Below, one piece after another: positions 29,379 through 38,242 of a stretch of DNA of 64,000 nucleotides (within the stretch, counting starts at the first letter, position 1; each line of letters starts with the position of its first letter). The position numbers and the translations under genes were made by a program. The notes beneath the pieces were generated by a model. It made no database searches and had not been told where the DNA came from. It saw only the letters and a list, made by a program, of their open reading frames with translations. Source of the stretch: Microbacterium sp. T2.11-28. GTDB lineage: Bacteria > Actinomycetota > Actinomycetes > Actinomycetales > Microbacteriaceae. The stretch lies in assembly GCF_950097975.1 (NCBI RefSeq), contig NZ_CATNHF010000001.1, positions 248,001 to 312,000 of the forward strand. The letters are read 5' to 3'.

Positions 29379-30854
29379 TTACTCCGCGTCGGCCTTCTTC
29401 GCCGCCGGCTTCTTGGCGGGGGCCTTCTTCGCCGGCGCCTTCGTGGCCGGAGCCTCGTCCTCGGCGCTCTCGGCGTCGGCGGGCTCGGCAGCCTTCTTCG
29501 CGGCAGCCTTCTTGGCCGGAGCCTTCTTGGCGGGCTTGTCCTCGGCCGGCGCCTCGGCGGCCTCGGTCTCGTCCTCGTCCGTGGCGACGAAACCGGTCAG
29601 GTCCACGGCCTTGCCGTTCGTGTCGACGACCTTGACCTTGCCGAGGGCGATCGCGAGGGCCTTGTTGCGGGCCACCTCGCCGACCATCAGCGGCAGCTGG
29701 CCGCCCTGCTGCAGTGCGTCGACGAACTCCTGCGGAGCCATGCCGTACTGCGCGGCGGACTGGATGAGGTACTGCGTGAGCTCCTCCTGCGAGACCTGGA
29801 CGTTGCTGCTCTCGGCGAGCTTGTCGAGGATCATCTGGGTGCGGAACTGCTTCTGGCTCGCCTCGGTCACCTCGGCGCGGTGCACGTCGTCCTCGAGGCG
29901 GCCTTCGCCCTCGAGGTGCTGGTGCACCTCGTCCTCGACGAGCTGAGCCGGGACGGGGATGTCGACCTTCTCGATCAGCGCGTCGACGAGCTTGTCGCGG
30001 GCGGCCGCGCCCTGCACGTACACCGACTGCTCCGAGAGGCGAGCGGCGATGCTCTCGCGCAGCTCGGCGATGGTGTCGAACTCGCTGGCGATCTGGGCGA
30101 AGTCGTCGTCGGCCTCAGCCAGCTCGCGCTCCTTGACGGACTTCACCGTCACGGCGACCTCGGCCTCCTCGCCGGCGTGGTCGCCGCCGACGAGCTTCGA
30201 GCGGAACGTGGTCTCCTCGCCCGCGGTGAGCGAGTCGACGGCCTCGTCGATGCCCTCGAGCAGCTCGCCCGAGCCCACCTCGTACGAGACGCCCTCGGCA
30301 CGGTCGATCTGGTTGCCGTCGATCGTGGCGATGAGGTCGAGCTCGACGAAGTCGCCGGTGGCGGCGGGGCGGTCGACCGTCACGAGGGTGCCGAAGCGGC
30401 CGCGCAGGCGGTCGAGCTCGGCCTCCACGGCGGCGTCGTCGGTCTCGACGGCGTCGACCTCGAGCGTGATGCCGTCCAGGTCGGGCAGGTCGAACTCGGG
30501 GCGCACGTCGACCTCGACCTCGACCTTGAGGTCGCCGGAGAAGTCCTTGTCGCTCGGCCAGTCGATGACCTCGGCGGCCGGGCGGCCGACGGTGCGGACG
30601 TCGTTGGCGGCGACGGCTTCGCGGTAGAAGCCGTCGAGGCCCTCGCTGACCGCGTGCTCGATGACGGCGCCGCGGCCGACGCGCTGGTCGATGATCGGCG
30701 CGGGCACCTTGCCCTTGCGGAAGCCGGGGATCTGCACGTCCTGAGCGATGTGCTCGTAGGCGTGCGCGATGCTGGGCTTCAGCTCGTCGGGGGTGACCGT
30801 GATGTGCAGCTTCACCCGCGTCGGGCTGAGCTTCTCTACGGTGCTCGTGACCAT
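29379..30854 (-). CDS. tig: Trigger factor with a long Lys/Ala-rich tail
   Basis: A 491-residue ribosome-associated chaperone and prolyl isomerase. The ribosome-binding N-terminal domain has the signature region near residue 43 ([15 protein letters not shown]), followed by an FKBP-type PPIase domain (about 155-235, [16 protein letters not shown]) and the helical C-terminal domain up to about 430. The last 60 residues are unusual: [17 protein letters not shown] and similar PAKKA repeats separated by an acidic stretch, like the tails of actinobacterial histone-H1-like proteins. GAGGAGAACG precedes the ATG. It ends in a strong terminator, so it is separate from clpP1. Confidence 0.96.
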   Translation of the reverse strand: MVTSTVEKLSPTRVKLHITVTPDELKPSIAHAYEHIAQDVQIPGFRKGKVPAPIIDQRVGRGAVIEHAVSEGLDGFYREAVAANDVRTVGRPAAEVIDWPSDKDFSGDLKVEVEVDVRPEFDLPDLDGITLEVDAVETDDAAVEAELDRLRGRFGTLVTVDRPAATGDFVELDLIATIDGNQIDRAEGVSYEVGSGELLEGIDEAVDSLTAGEETTFRSKLVGGDHAGEEAEVAVTVKSVKERELAEADDDFAQIASEFDTIAELRESIAARLSEQSVYVQGAAARDKLVDALIEKVDIPVPAQLVEDEVHQHLEGEGRLEDDVHRAEVTEASQKQFRTQMILDKLAESSNVQVSQEELTQYLIQSAAQYGMAPQEFVDALQQGGQLPLMVGEVARNKALAIALGKVKVVDTNGKAVDLTGFVATDEDETEAAEAPAEDKPAKKAPAKKAAAKKAAEPADAESAEDEAPATKAPAKKAPAKKPAAKKADAE

Positions 30855-30923
30855 GCCTGTTCGTTCTCCTCATGTCCGGCCGCACGCGTGCGCGTCCGTT
30901 GGTGATCTGGGTTCTGGGGGCCG

Positions 30924-31000
30924 TGGTCGGGGCGACAGGATTTGAACCTGCGGCCTCCCGCTCCCAAAGCGGGCGCTCTACCAAGCTGAGCTACGCCCCG
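30924..31000 (-). tRNA. tRNA-Pro (anticodon TGG)
   Basis: On the minus strand the cloverleaf folds with acceptor CGGGGCG/CGCCCCG, D-arm GCTC-AGCTTGGTA-GAGC, anticodon stem CCCGC/GCGGG with loop TTTGGGA, and T-arm GCAGG-TTCAAAT-CCTGT. The anticodon is the complement of 30964-30966. The 3' CCA is encoded (complement of 30924-30926). Confidence 0.96.
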
Positions 31001-31093
31001 GGGCGCGCATATCCACATGCGCCGAAAACGGCCGTGGCAAGTCTAGCCGACATCGCCCTGTACACTCTTTCGAGGCGCCGTCATGGCGACCTC

Positions 31094-31167
31094 GGGGATG
31101 TAGCTCAATGGTAGAGCCTCAGTCTTCCAAACTGATGGTGCGGGTTCGATTCCCGTCATCCCCTCCA
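31094..31167 (+). tRNA. tRNA-Gly (anticodon TCC)
   Basis: Acceptor GGGGATG/CATCCCC, D-arm GCTC-AATGGTA-GAGC, anticodon stem TCAGT/ACTGA with loop CTTCCAA (anticodon 31126-31128), T-arm GCGGG-TTCGATT-CCCGT. The 3' CCA is encoded. It is on the strand opposite to the neighbouring tRNA-Pro. Confidence 0.96.
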
Positions 31168-31181
31168 CACCGTTCCCGTCC

Positions 31182-31718
31182 TCAGGCGGGCTCGGCCGCC
31201 GAGTGGTTCACCGCATGCTGCCGGTACAGCTGCGCATTGCGGAGGATGCCCTCGCGCTCCTCGGGCGTGAGGGAGCGCCGCACCTTCGCCGGCACACCCG
31301 CGACGAGCGAGCCGTCGGGGATCTCCATGCCCTCCAGCACCACCGCTCCCCCGGCCACGAGGCAGCCGGCGCCGACGCGGGCGCCCGAGAGGATGACGCT
31401 TCCCATGCCGATGAGGGTCCCGTCGCCGATCGTGCAGCCGTGGACGACGGCGTTGTGCCCGACAGAGACGTCGGCGCCGATGACGACGCCGTGCCCGGCA
31501 TCGACGTGGACCGTCACGTTGTCCTGCAGATTGCTGCCCTCGCCGAGGACGATCGCGGCGCTGTCGCCTCGGAGCACCGCGTTGTACCAGACGCTCGAGC
31601 CCGGGGCGAGGGTGACGTCGCCGACGATGCGTGCTCCGGCGGCGACGAAGGCGCTTGCATCGAGCGTCGGCGCACGCCCGGACACGGAGAGGACGCGAGC
31701 ATCGGCGGAGACGGTCAT
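31182..31718 (-). CDS. Gamma-carbonic-anhydrase-like hexapeptide-repeat protein
   Basis: A 178-residue left-handed beta-helix protein (PaaY/YrdA/gamma-CA group). Hexapeptide repeats run from about residue 20 to 140 (ARIVGDVTLAPGSSVWYNAV, IGADVSVGHNAVVHGCTIGD). Three His in VTVHVDAGHG and VGHNAVVHG are placed as the trimer-interface zinc ligands of this family. Many members show weak or no carbonic anhydrase activity, so the reaction is uncertain. ATG 31718 is fixed by a TAGGGT box 7 bases upstream; in-frame upstream sequence was dropped. Confidence 0.9.
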   Translation of the reverse strand: MTVSADARVLSVSGRAPTLDASAFVAAGARIVGDVTLAPGSSVWYNAVLRGDSAAIVLGEGSNLQDNVTVHVDAGHGVVIGADVSVGHNAVVHGCTIGDGTLIGMGSVILSGARVGAGCLVAGGAVVLEGMEIPDGSLVAGVPAKVRRSLTPEEREGILRNAQLYRQHAVNHSAAEPA

Positions 31719-31725
31719 GCCTGCG

Positions 31726-31731
31726 ACCCTA
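31726..31731 (-). promoter_or_regulatory. -10 box of the gamma-CA-like gene
   Basis: TAGGGT on the minus strand, 7 bases before ATG 31718. Confidence 0.55.
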
Positions 31732-31866
31732 CACACCGGCATGCGCCCGCCACACCCGCGGAAACACGCGGTAAGACGAGCCTTCTCTTGCTTGCGGAAT
31801 GCCTGACGCCGAGTAGCGTTTGGTTCAGAGCAGGCGAGACCTGCGCATACGGAGGCGAAGACTGAC

Positions 31867-32349
31867 ATGACCAAGACGAACACCATTCCCGCGACCATCG
31901 CCGGCACCGAGGCTGCCACCAGCACCGCTCAGCTCCTGAGCCCTGTCGTGCTCGGGCTCCAGGCCCTCGCCGTCAACGGCAAGCAGGCGCACTGGAACGT
32001 GCGCGGCAGCAACTTCATCGCCATCCACGAGCTGCTCGACACGCTCGTCGCCAACGCGCAGGCGTCGGCCGACCTGGCCGCCGAGCGGATCGTCGCCCTC
32101 GGGCTGCCGATCGACGCCCGCGTGTCGACGGTCGCCGAGAAGACCTCGACGTCGGTGCCCGCCGGGTTCGCCCCGTGGCAGGACGAGATCAAGGCCGTCA
32201 TCACCGACATCGACAGCGTGCTCGTCGACGTGCAGGCGGCCATCGACGGGCTCGACGAGACCGATCTCACCAGCCAGGACGTCGCGATCGCGATCAAGGC
32301 CGGCCTCGACAAGGACCGCTGGTTCCTCTTCGCGCACATCGCGGAGTGA
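31867..32349 (+). CDS. dps: Dps-family DNA-protecting ferritin-like protein
   Basis: A 160-residue Dps protein that stores iron and shields DNA from oxidants as a dodecamer. The ferroxidase-site signature is present: KQAHWNVRGSNFIAIHELLD (His 42 region, His 54 region and Asp) and ASADLAAERIVALG with the Glu. The N-terminal tail is short and not very basic, so DNA binding cannot be assumed. GGAGGCG lies upstream of the ATG. It is monocistronic and ends at a strong hairpin. Confidence 0.95.
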   Translation: MTKTNTIPATIAGTEAATSTAQLLSPVVLGLQALAVNGKQAHWNVRGSNFIAIHELLDTLVANAQASADLAAERIVALGLPIDARVSTVAEKTSTSVPAGFAPWQDEIKAVITDIDSVLVDVQAAIDGLDETDLTSQDVAIAIKAGLDKDRWFLFAHIAE

Positions 32350-32361
32350 TCTGAACGACCG

Positions 32362-32396
32362 CGAAGGCCCCGGGATGCGAACTCCCGGGGCCTTCG
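32362..32396. terminator. Terminator after dps
   Basis: A 14-bp stem (32362-32375 with 32383-32396, GAAGGCCCCGGGA core) and 7-base loop, 13 bases after the dps stop. It also sits at the end of the convergent amidohydrolase gene. Confidence 0.8.
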
Positions 32397-32417
32397 TCAT
32401 ATCTGCGTGCGAGTGCG

Positions 32418-33914
32418 TCAGCCCAGGTGGGTCAGGCGGCCTGCGAGCAGCGTGGCCGCGACGCGGGTGCCGCGCATCTCCGGCTCGCCGGCGGTGAGCG
32501 GGTCGCGGTCGATGACGGCGAGGTCGGCCACCATGCCCGGCTGGAGCGCGCTCCCCGTCGCGGACCCGCCCTCGGTGGACGCTGCCAGGGCCGTCGCCGC
32601 GTCGAGTCCCTGCTCGGGGCGCCAGGCCGGCCTCCCATCGCGCGTGCGGTGCACGGCGGCCGCCATCGCCGCCCACGGATCCAGCGGTGAGACGGGGGCG
32701 TCGGACCCGAACAGAAGGTTCGCCCCGGCGTCGGCGAGGGCGCGCAGCGGGTACGGCAGGGCGGTCTGCTCGGCCCAGATCGAGTCCGTCATGTCCCGGT
32801 CGTCGATCGCATGCTCGGGCTGGACGCTCGCTCCGACCCCGAGGCGCGCGAACCGTGCGAGGTCGGCGTGGGCGACCAGCTGGGCATGCTCGATCGTGCC
32901 GTGGGCGCCCGTGGCCGCGAACGCATCGAGGGCATGGGTGTTCGCGAGGTCGCCGATGGCGTGCACCGCGCAGGCGAAACCCGCTCCCGTGGCGCGGGTC
33001 ATGAGCTCCTGGAGCTCGTGCGGCGGCACCGTGAGGACACCGTGGTTGTGGGGATCGCCCGGGTAGGCGTGCGAGCACGCCGCGGTGCGCGTGCCCAGCG
33101 AGCCGTCCGTGATGACCTTGAACGGCCCCATGCGCACGAGCCCTGCGGGATCGAGCGCGTCGCCGGTCTCCAGCCCCTCGCCGATCGCGCGTTCCAGCAG
33201 TGCCGGATAGACGCCGAACGAGACGCGTGTCGCGTCGAAACCCGCGGAGAGGCGTCGCGCCCACGCCTCGGCGTTCCAGGCCATGTCGAGATCGACCACG
33301 CCGACGATGCCGCGGGACGCGGCCTCGCCGAGCGCCCGCGCGACGAGCGCGTCGCCGACGGCGGGGTCTGCCGCGTTCAGCCGCCGCGAGATCTCGAAGG
33401 CCGGCTCCTCGCGCAGCACCCCGTCCGGCGCGGAGAAGCCCTCTCGACGGAGCGCCGCCGAGTTCAGCCAGACGCTGTGGACATCGGCGTTGATGAGATA
33501 CGTCGGCACCTCGCCGGTGACGGCGTCGAGGACCTCCAGCGTCATCGCGTCCGGCCAGAGCGCATCGCGGAAGCCGGTGCCCACCTTCCGTCCGTCGCCC
33601 AGTACGTCTGCCGACGCCATGAGAGCCGCAGCCTCGGCGGCGGTGCGCGCCGCACCGAGGTCCTGGCGCTGCGCCACGAGCGCCCACTGGACCGTGTGGA
33701 CGTGGTGGTCCCACAGGCCCGGGATGAGCCACATTCCAGAGGCGTCCAGCACGCGGCCCGCGCGCGGGAGAGCGCCTGCCGGCGCGATGTCCACGATCCC
33801 GCCGTCGCGCAGGTGCACGTCGACGGGGTCGTCGCCGAAGGGGTCCAGACGATCGGCGCCGGTCAGGCGCACCCCGGCGATGACTGCGGGCTCGTCGCCC
33901 CGCGCGAGGCTCAT
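32418..33914 (-). CDS. Amidohydrolase (YtcJ-like, Amidohydro_3)
   Basis: A 498-residue metal-dependent hydrolase. The metal-binding HxH is in LIPGLWDHHVHTVQW near residue 70, the later His in CAVHAIGDLANTHALDAF and HGTIEHAQLV, and the catalytic Asp in LLFGSDAPVSPLDPW. The substrate of this group is unknown; some members act on N-formyl or amide compounds. ATG 33914 forms an ATGA overlap with the PaiB-like gene. The longer in-frame reading upstream overlaps that gene and was rejected. Third gene of a nei/paiB/amidohydrolase unit. Confidence 0.9.
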   Translation of the reverse strand: MSLARGDEPAVIAGVRLTGADRLDPFGDDPVDVHLRDGGIVDIAPAGALPRAGRVLDASGMWLIPGLWDHHVHTVQWALVAQRQDLGAARTAAEAAALMASADVLGDGRKVGTGFRDALWPDAMTLEVLDAVTGEVPTYLINADVHSVWLNSAALRREGFSAPDGVLREEPAFEISRRLNAADPAVGDALVARALGEAASRGIVGVVDLDMAWNAEAWARRLSAGFDATRVSFGVYPALLERAIGEGLETGDALDPAGLVRMGPFKVITDGSLGTRTAACSHAYPGDPHNHGVLTVPPHELQELMTRATGAGFACAVHAIGDLANTHALDAFAATGAHGTIEHAQLVAHADLARFARLGVGASVQPEHAIDDRDMTDSIWAEQTALPYPLRALADAGANLLFGSDAPVSPLDPWAAMAAAVHRTRDGRPAWRPEQGLDAATALAASTEGGSATGSALQPGMVADLAVIDRDPLTAGEPEMRGTRVAATLLAGRLTHLG

Positions 33915-34561
33915 CGCGCGCTCCGCGCCTCGCGCAGCGCGTCGTGCGCGCGGCGCATCTCGCCGGCCAGCCGCGGGTCGGCATAGGGGCTCGCGCCCGC
34001 CTCCAGCTCTTGCACGATCGTGTCCACGACCTCGTCGGGGCGGTTCTGGCTGAGCTTGCGCTTGGCCACCACCCTGGTCGGGGTCAGGCGGAAGCCCACG
34101 GTCCCGCGCTCGAGGCGTCGGACGTACTCCGGGTCGTTGGGCGGCTCCCACAGCAGCCGCGGACCCGGCATCGACCTCTCGAAGTGGGCGACGAGTCGAT
34201 CCAGCACGACGAGGTTCTCCTCCGGCGTCAGGATCTCCGGCACCCCGGCCAGGTGCACCGAGACGAAGTTCCACGTCGGAACCTCGGGACCGGGCGGGTA
34301 CCAGCCCGGGGAGATGTAGCCGTGGGGCCCCTGCACGACCACCAGGAGCTCACGCTCCCCCAGGCCGTGGATCAGATCGTCGGGCTTGCCGACGTGCCCC
34401 ACGATCGTGAGGTCGTCGCGGTCCTCGTCGAGGAGCACGGCGTAGTGCGAGGCGACGAGCCCATCGGCCGTGTCGCTCACCAGCGTCACCCAGGGATGAT
34501 CGGCGATCACACGGCGGAGCTCGGCCACGTCGGTCATCGCGAAGCTGGGGTTCTGTCTCAT
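33911..34561 (-). CDS. PaiB-like FMN-binding negative transcriptional regulator
   Basis: A 216-residue protein of the FMN-binding split-barrel superfamily, PaiB group. It starts MRQNPSFAMTDVAELRRVIADHPWVTLVS and has the typical GHVGKPDDLIHGL and HGYISPGWYPP...VPTWNFVSVHLAG blocks. In Bacillus PaiB affects sporulation and degradative enzymes, but most homologues may be flavin enzymes or sensors. There is no DNA-binding helix-turn-helix visible. It begins 15 bases after the glycosylase stop. Confidence 0.92.
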   Translation of the reverse strand: MRQNPSFAMTDVAELRRVIADHPWVTLVSDTADGLVASHYAVLLDEDRDDLTIVGHVGKPDDLIHGLGERELLVVVQGPHGYISPGWYPPGPEVPTWNFVSVHLAGVPEILTPEENLVVLDRLVAHFERSMPGPRLLWEPPNDPEYVRRLERGTVGFRLTPTRVVAKRKLSQNRPDEVVDTIVQELEAGASPYADPRLAGEMRRAHDALREARSAR

Positions 34562-34576
34562 GTCATCCTCACGGGG

Positions 34577-35572
34577 TCATCGCTGGCAGGACGGGCACCA
34601 GTACAGCTTGCGCGCACCCATCTCCTCGAGCACGATCGCGGTGCCGCACACCCGGCAGGGCAGCCCGGCGCGGTGATAGACCCAATGGCGATCGTCGCGG
34701 CTCGCCATGGCGCGCCGGTAGGCCTCGGGGTCGAGGTCGTCCATGGTCATCATCTGCCCGGTCTCGACGCCGATGGCGAGCAGGCGCACCCAGTCCCGCC
34801 ACAGCTGGCGCACCGTCTCCTCGGGAACGTCGCGTCCGGGCGTGTGGGGGTCGAGCCGGGCACGGAACAGCAGCTCCGCACGATAGACGTTGCCGATCCC
34901 GCTCACGACGTTCTGGTCCATGAGGAGGAGCCCGATGGGCGTCGGCTTCCGCCGGACGACGGCGACGAAGCGCTCCTCGCCCTCGGCGACGTCGTCGACC
35001 AACGGATCCGGGCCCAGCTTGGCGATCGTGGCCTGCACCTCGTCGGGGGTCTGCAGTTCGCACGCCGTGGGGCCCCGGAGGTCGGCGCACGTCACCTCGG
35101 TCAGCAGGCGCAGGCGGACCTGGCCGACCACGGGCGGCGGCCACGTTCCGGCCTCGTCGGCGAGCCCTGTCGTCTGCTCGCTCATCCGCACATGGACGCG
35201 CGCACGCCGCGGGGCGCCGATGGAGCTCAGCGAGTTCTCGCCGGCCGCGTCGAAGACGGGGTCGAGGTCGGTCCCGCGCTGGTTCGTCTGTCCCATGCGT
35301 CCGTTGGCCGACGCGATGGTCGGATCCACGAGGATCTCCCCGGCGAAGTCCCACGCGCCGTACATCCCCAGGTGCACGCGCAGCCACAGGTCGTCGTCGA
35401 ACTCGAGGAACATCTGCTTGCCGACCGCGCGCACCCGGGTGGCGGTCCGGCCGTCGATGATCGCGGCACCCTCCGAGAAGCGGCCCTGCGGACTGGACGC
35501 GCCGACGCGCTGACCGACGATGTTCCGATCGAACTGACGCGCGATGCGGTGGACCGAATGCCCCTCGGGCAT
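34577..35572 (-). CDS. Fpg/Nei-family DNA glycosylase (Nei2-like)
   Basis: A 331-residue base-excision-repair enzyme. The catalytic N-terminus MPEGHSVHR gives Pro2/Glu3, used for Schiff-base chemistry; the conserved Lys lies in AVGKQMFLEF. The helix-two-turn-helix DNA-binding block is VVSGIGNVYRAELLFRARLDP, and the C-terminal zinc finger is CRVCGTAIVLEEMGARKLYWCPSC. The pattern is closest to actinobacterial Nei2, which removes oxidised pyrimidines, but Fpg-like activity cannot be excluded. Its ATG overlaps the rpiB stop by one base (TGATG). Confidence 0.93.
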   Translation of the reverse strand: MPEGHSVHRIARQFDRNIVGQRVGASSPQGRFSEGAAIIDGRTATRVRAVGKQMFLEFDDDLWLRVHLGMYGAWDFAGEILVDPTIASANGRMGQTNQRGTDLDPVFDAAGENSLSSIGAPRRARVHVRMSEQTTGLADEAGTWPPPVVGQVRLRLLTEVTCADLRGPTACELQTPDEVQATIAKLGPDPLVDDVAEGEERFVAVVRRKPTPIGLLLMDQNVVSGIGNVYRAELLFRARLDPHTPGRDVPEETVRQLWRDWVRLLAIGVETGQMMTMDDLDPEAYRRAMASRDDRHWVYHRAGLPCRVCGTAIVLEEMGARKLYWCPSCQR

Positions 35573-36060
35573 CAGACCGCGCGGGGGTCGGGAGCGAGGG
35601 TCCCGTCGGTCTCGTACGCCGCGAGCTGCGCGATGCGGCGCGCGTGGCGCTCCTCGCCGGGGAACGGCGTCGCGATGAAGCGGTCGATGAACGAAACGGC
35701 CTCGTCGAACGTGTGCTGACGCGCACCGATGGCGATGACGTTCGCATCGTTGTGCTCACGAGCGAGCTCCGCCGTCGCGAGGTTCCACACCAGGGCGGCG
35801 CGCACGCCGCGGACCTTGTTGGCGGCGATCTGCTCGCCGTTGCCCGAGCCGCCGAACACCACTCCCAGGGTCTCGACGCCCGCCGTCTGATCGCGCACGA
35901 CCGCCTCGGCGGCCCGGATGCAGAACGCGGGATAGTCATCGAGCGGATCGAACTCGATCGGCCCGTGGTCGACGACGTCGTGCCCCTGCGCGGCCAGGTG
36001 GTGCTGCAGCTGCGTCGAGAACTCGAGCCCCGCGTGATCGGTGGCGATGTGGATGCGCAT
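35572..36060 (-). CDS. rpiB: Ribose-5-phosphate isomerase B
   Basis: A 162-residue RpiB/LacAB-family isomerase that interconverts ribose-5-phosphate and ribulose-5-phosphate. Family blocks: MRIHIATDHAGLEFS at the start and FGGSGNGEQIAANKVRGVRAAL near residue 75. The active-site Cys of E. coli RpiB is missing (GSGNGEQ here), exactly as in the mycobacterial enzyme, which uses a Glu as base. ATG 36060 follows TAGGAT by 6 bases. It leads the nei/paiB/amidohydrolase genes. Confidence 0.96.
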   Translation of the reverse strand: MRIHIATDHAGLEFSTQLQHHLAAQGHDVVDHGPIEFDPLDDYPAFCIRAAEAVVRDQTAGVETLGVVFGGSGNGEQIAANKVRGVRAALVWNLATAELAREHNDANVIAIGARQHTFDEAVSFIDRFIATPFPGEERHARRIAQLAAYETDGTLAPDPRAV

Positions 36061-36066
36061 GGCTCC

Positions 36067-36072
36067 ATCCTA
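36067..36072 (-). promoter_or_regulatory. -10 box of rpiB
   Basis: TAGGAT on the minus strand, 6 bases before ATG 36060. Confidence 0.6.
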
Positions 36073-36101
36073 GGAGCGCGGAGAGGGCCTCAGTCGCCGA
36101 T

Positions 36102-36117
36102 ATGATGATTCCATCAT
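36102..36117. promoter_or_regulatory. Probable operator at the start of the ArsR/SulP operon
   Basis: ATGATG-ATTC-CATCAT is a palindrome that overlaps both a TATGAT -10 box (36101-36106) and the first bases of the ArsR start codon (36116). A repressor bound here would block its own promoter. Confidence 0.6.
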
Positions 36118-36487
36118 GTCACTAACTCCGCGGCAGCGTCCGCTCTACGAGGTGAAGGCGAACCTCTTCAAAGGCCTCGCGCACCCGTTCCGCATCCGGC
36201 TGCTGGAGCTGCTCGCCGCGGCACCGGAGGTCACCGTCGCCTCGCTGCAGGAGGAGACCGGTCTGGAGCCTTCGCACCTGTCGCAGCACCTCGCGGTGCT
36301 ACGGCGCCATCGGCTCGTGCTCAGCGAGCGCCGGGCGCGGCACGTGTACTACCGGCTCGCCGACCCCGCGGTCGCACGATTGCTGGCGACGGCGCGCGAG
36401 CTGCTGATCGGCGTCCTCGTCGAGGAGCGGACGCTGCTCGACGACGCGCGCACGCTCCCGACCATCGGCGACGGACCCGTCGGATGA
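36116..36487 (+). CDS. ArsR-family regulator linked to a SulP transporter
   Basis: A 123-residue winged-helix regulator. The recognition region is VASLQEETGLEPSHLSQHLAVLRRHRLVLSERRARHVYYRL (about 40-80). No Cys pair of the classical metal-sensing ELCVCDL type is seen, so the ligand is not an arsenic-type metal in an obvious way. It overlaps the SulP gene by ATGA, so they share one transcript. A palindrome at the start codon suggests self-repression. Confidence 0.93.
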   Translation: MSLTPRQRPLYEVKANLFKGLAHPFRIRLLELLAAAPEVTVASLQEETGLEPSHLSQHLAVLRRHRLVLSERRARHVYYRLADPAVARLLATARELLIGVLVEERTLLDDARTLPTIGDGPVG

Positions 36488-38171
36488 CGGATGCGCCGAT
36501 CCCTGCGGGCTCCTCGTGGGTCCGGGCGGCGGCGCGTGGGCGCGCCCTGCTGCCGTCGCGGGGCGATTACGCCGGGCTTCGGCGCACCTGGCGTGGCGAC
36601 CTCCTTGCGGGCCTCACCGTCGGCATCGTCGCGCTTCCGCTGGCACTCGGGTTCGGCGCGAGCTCCGGACTGAGTCCCGAGGCAGGGCTGGTCACCGCGA
36701 TCGTCGCGGGGATCGTGGCGGCCGTGTTCGGCGGGTCGCACGTGCAGGTATCCGGACCGACGGGGGCGATGGTGGTCGTCCTCGTGCCGATCGTCGCGGC
36801 GCACGGACCGGGCTCCGTGGTCGTGGTGACCCTTCTCGCCGGCGCGATGGTGGCTGCCGCGGGCGTGCTGCGGCTCGGCCGGGCGGTCTCGGTCATCCCA
36901 TGGCCGGTGATCGAGGGCTTCACGCTCGGCATCGCGGTCATCATCTTCTTCCAGCAGGTGCCGAGCCTCGCCTCGGCGCATCCTTCGCCGGCCGGCGCGC
37001 ACAGCGCCAACGCGATCGTCGCCGCATTCCAGGCGCTCGGCGACCTGGATGCCGGCTACGTGCCGTGGGCGGTCGCCGCCGCAGCGATCGTCGCGGCGAT
37101 CATGTGGATCTCCCCCCGGATCCACCCGGCCGTCCCGGGGTCGCTCATCGCCATCGTGGTCGTCACGATCCTCGTCTCCGTGGCACCCACGCCGCTCGCC
37201 GTGATCGGCGCCCTGCCTGGAGCGCTGCCGGCGCCGTCGGTGCCCGCCGTCGATCCGGCCCTCCTCCCGCAGCTGCTCGTCCCGGCGGCGACCGTGGCGG
37301 CCCTCGCGGCCATCGAGTCCCTGCTCTCGGCCCGCGTCGCGGCGTCGATGGCCGACACCGGGCCGTACGACCCCGACCGCGAGCTGGTCGGTCAGGGACT
37401 CGCCTCCGTCGGCGCGGCGCTGTTCGGCGGGATGCCGGCGACGGGCGCGATCGCGCGCACGGCGGTGAACGTGAGGTCGGGCGCGCGCAGCCGGGTGGCC
37501 GCCGCCTTCCACGCCGTCGTGCTGCTGCTGATCGTGCTGCTCGTCTCGGGGCCCGTGGGCCAGATCCCCCTGGCTGCGCTGGCGGGGGTGCTGATGGTCA
37601 CGGCGGTGCGCATGGTGCACGGCGGCACGGTGCGCGCGATCGTCTCGTCCACACGCGCGGATGCCGTCGCCTTCGTCGTCACGGCGACCATCACCGTCGC
37701 CTTCGATCTCATCGTCGCGGTCGCCATCGGCATGTGCTGGCCGGCGTCGTGGCGCTTCGCAGCATGTCGCGCGCCTCCGGCGTCCACCGGGAGGAGCTCG
37801 CGGGCGACGCGCTGCCCGGCGACGAGAGGATCGCGGTGATGCGGTTCGACGGTCCCCTGCTGTTCGCGGCCGCCGACCGCGTGTTCGAGCAGATGCGGGC
37901 GGTGCGCGGGGTCTCGGTGGTGATCCTGCGGATGAGCCAGCTCGAGGTCGTCGACGCGACCGGCGCACGGATCCTCGGCGACATCGTGCAGCTGCTGGAG
38001 CGCCGCGGCGTCACGGTGCTCATCAAGGGAGTGCAGCCGCGCCACGAGGGTCTCTTCCGCACCGTGGGGGTGCTCGCCTCGCTGCGCCACCACCGTCATC
38101 TCTTCACCTCCCTCCCCGACGCGATCGCGCATGCCCGCAGCCATGTGCGGCGGGAGGCGGCGTCCGCGTAG
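36484..38171 (+). pseudogene. SulP-family anion transporter with STAS domain, split by a one-base frameshift
   Basis: The first part (36484 to about 37734) encodes a SulP permease core: TWRGDLLAGLTVGIVALPLALGFG is the family start, with about ten helices and MPATGAIARTAVNVRSG. At 37731-37740 the frame breaks. The following frame, up to 38171, continues with LAGVVALRSMSRASGVHREE and a full STAS domain (IAVMRFDGPLLFAAADRVFE, LEVVDATGARILG). Adding one G after ATG at 37733 (GMVLAGV instead of GMCWPAS) restores one 562-residue protein. As given, translation ends at 37839 with a nonsense tail and no STAS domain. Either a real mutation or a sequencing error; the sequence cannot decide. SulP proteins carry sulfate, bicarbonate or similar anions. 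Confidence 0.9.
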
Positions 38172-38242
38172 GCTTATCAGGTTGCCGCCGGCGCCAGCAG
38201 CGCCTGCCCTGGCATCCACCCTCACCCTTGGGAGACACACAC

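Noticed and set aside
36488..38150. Idea that the STAS domain is a separate gene
   Set aside because: No start codon or ribosome-binding site near the frame change, and the protein sequence joins seamlessly to the permease when one base is restored.
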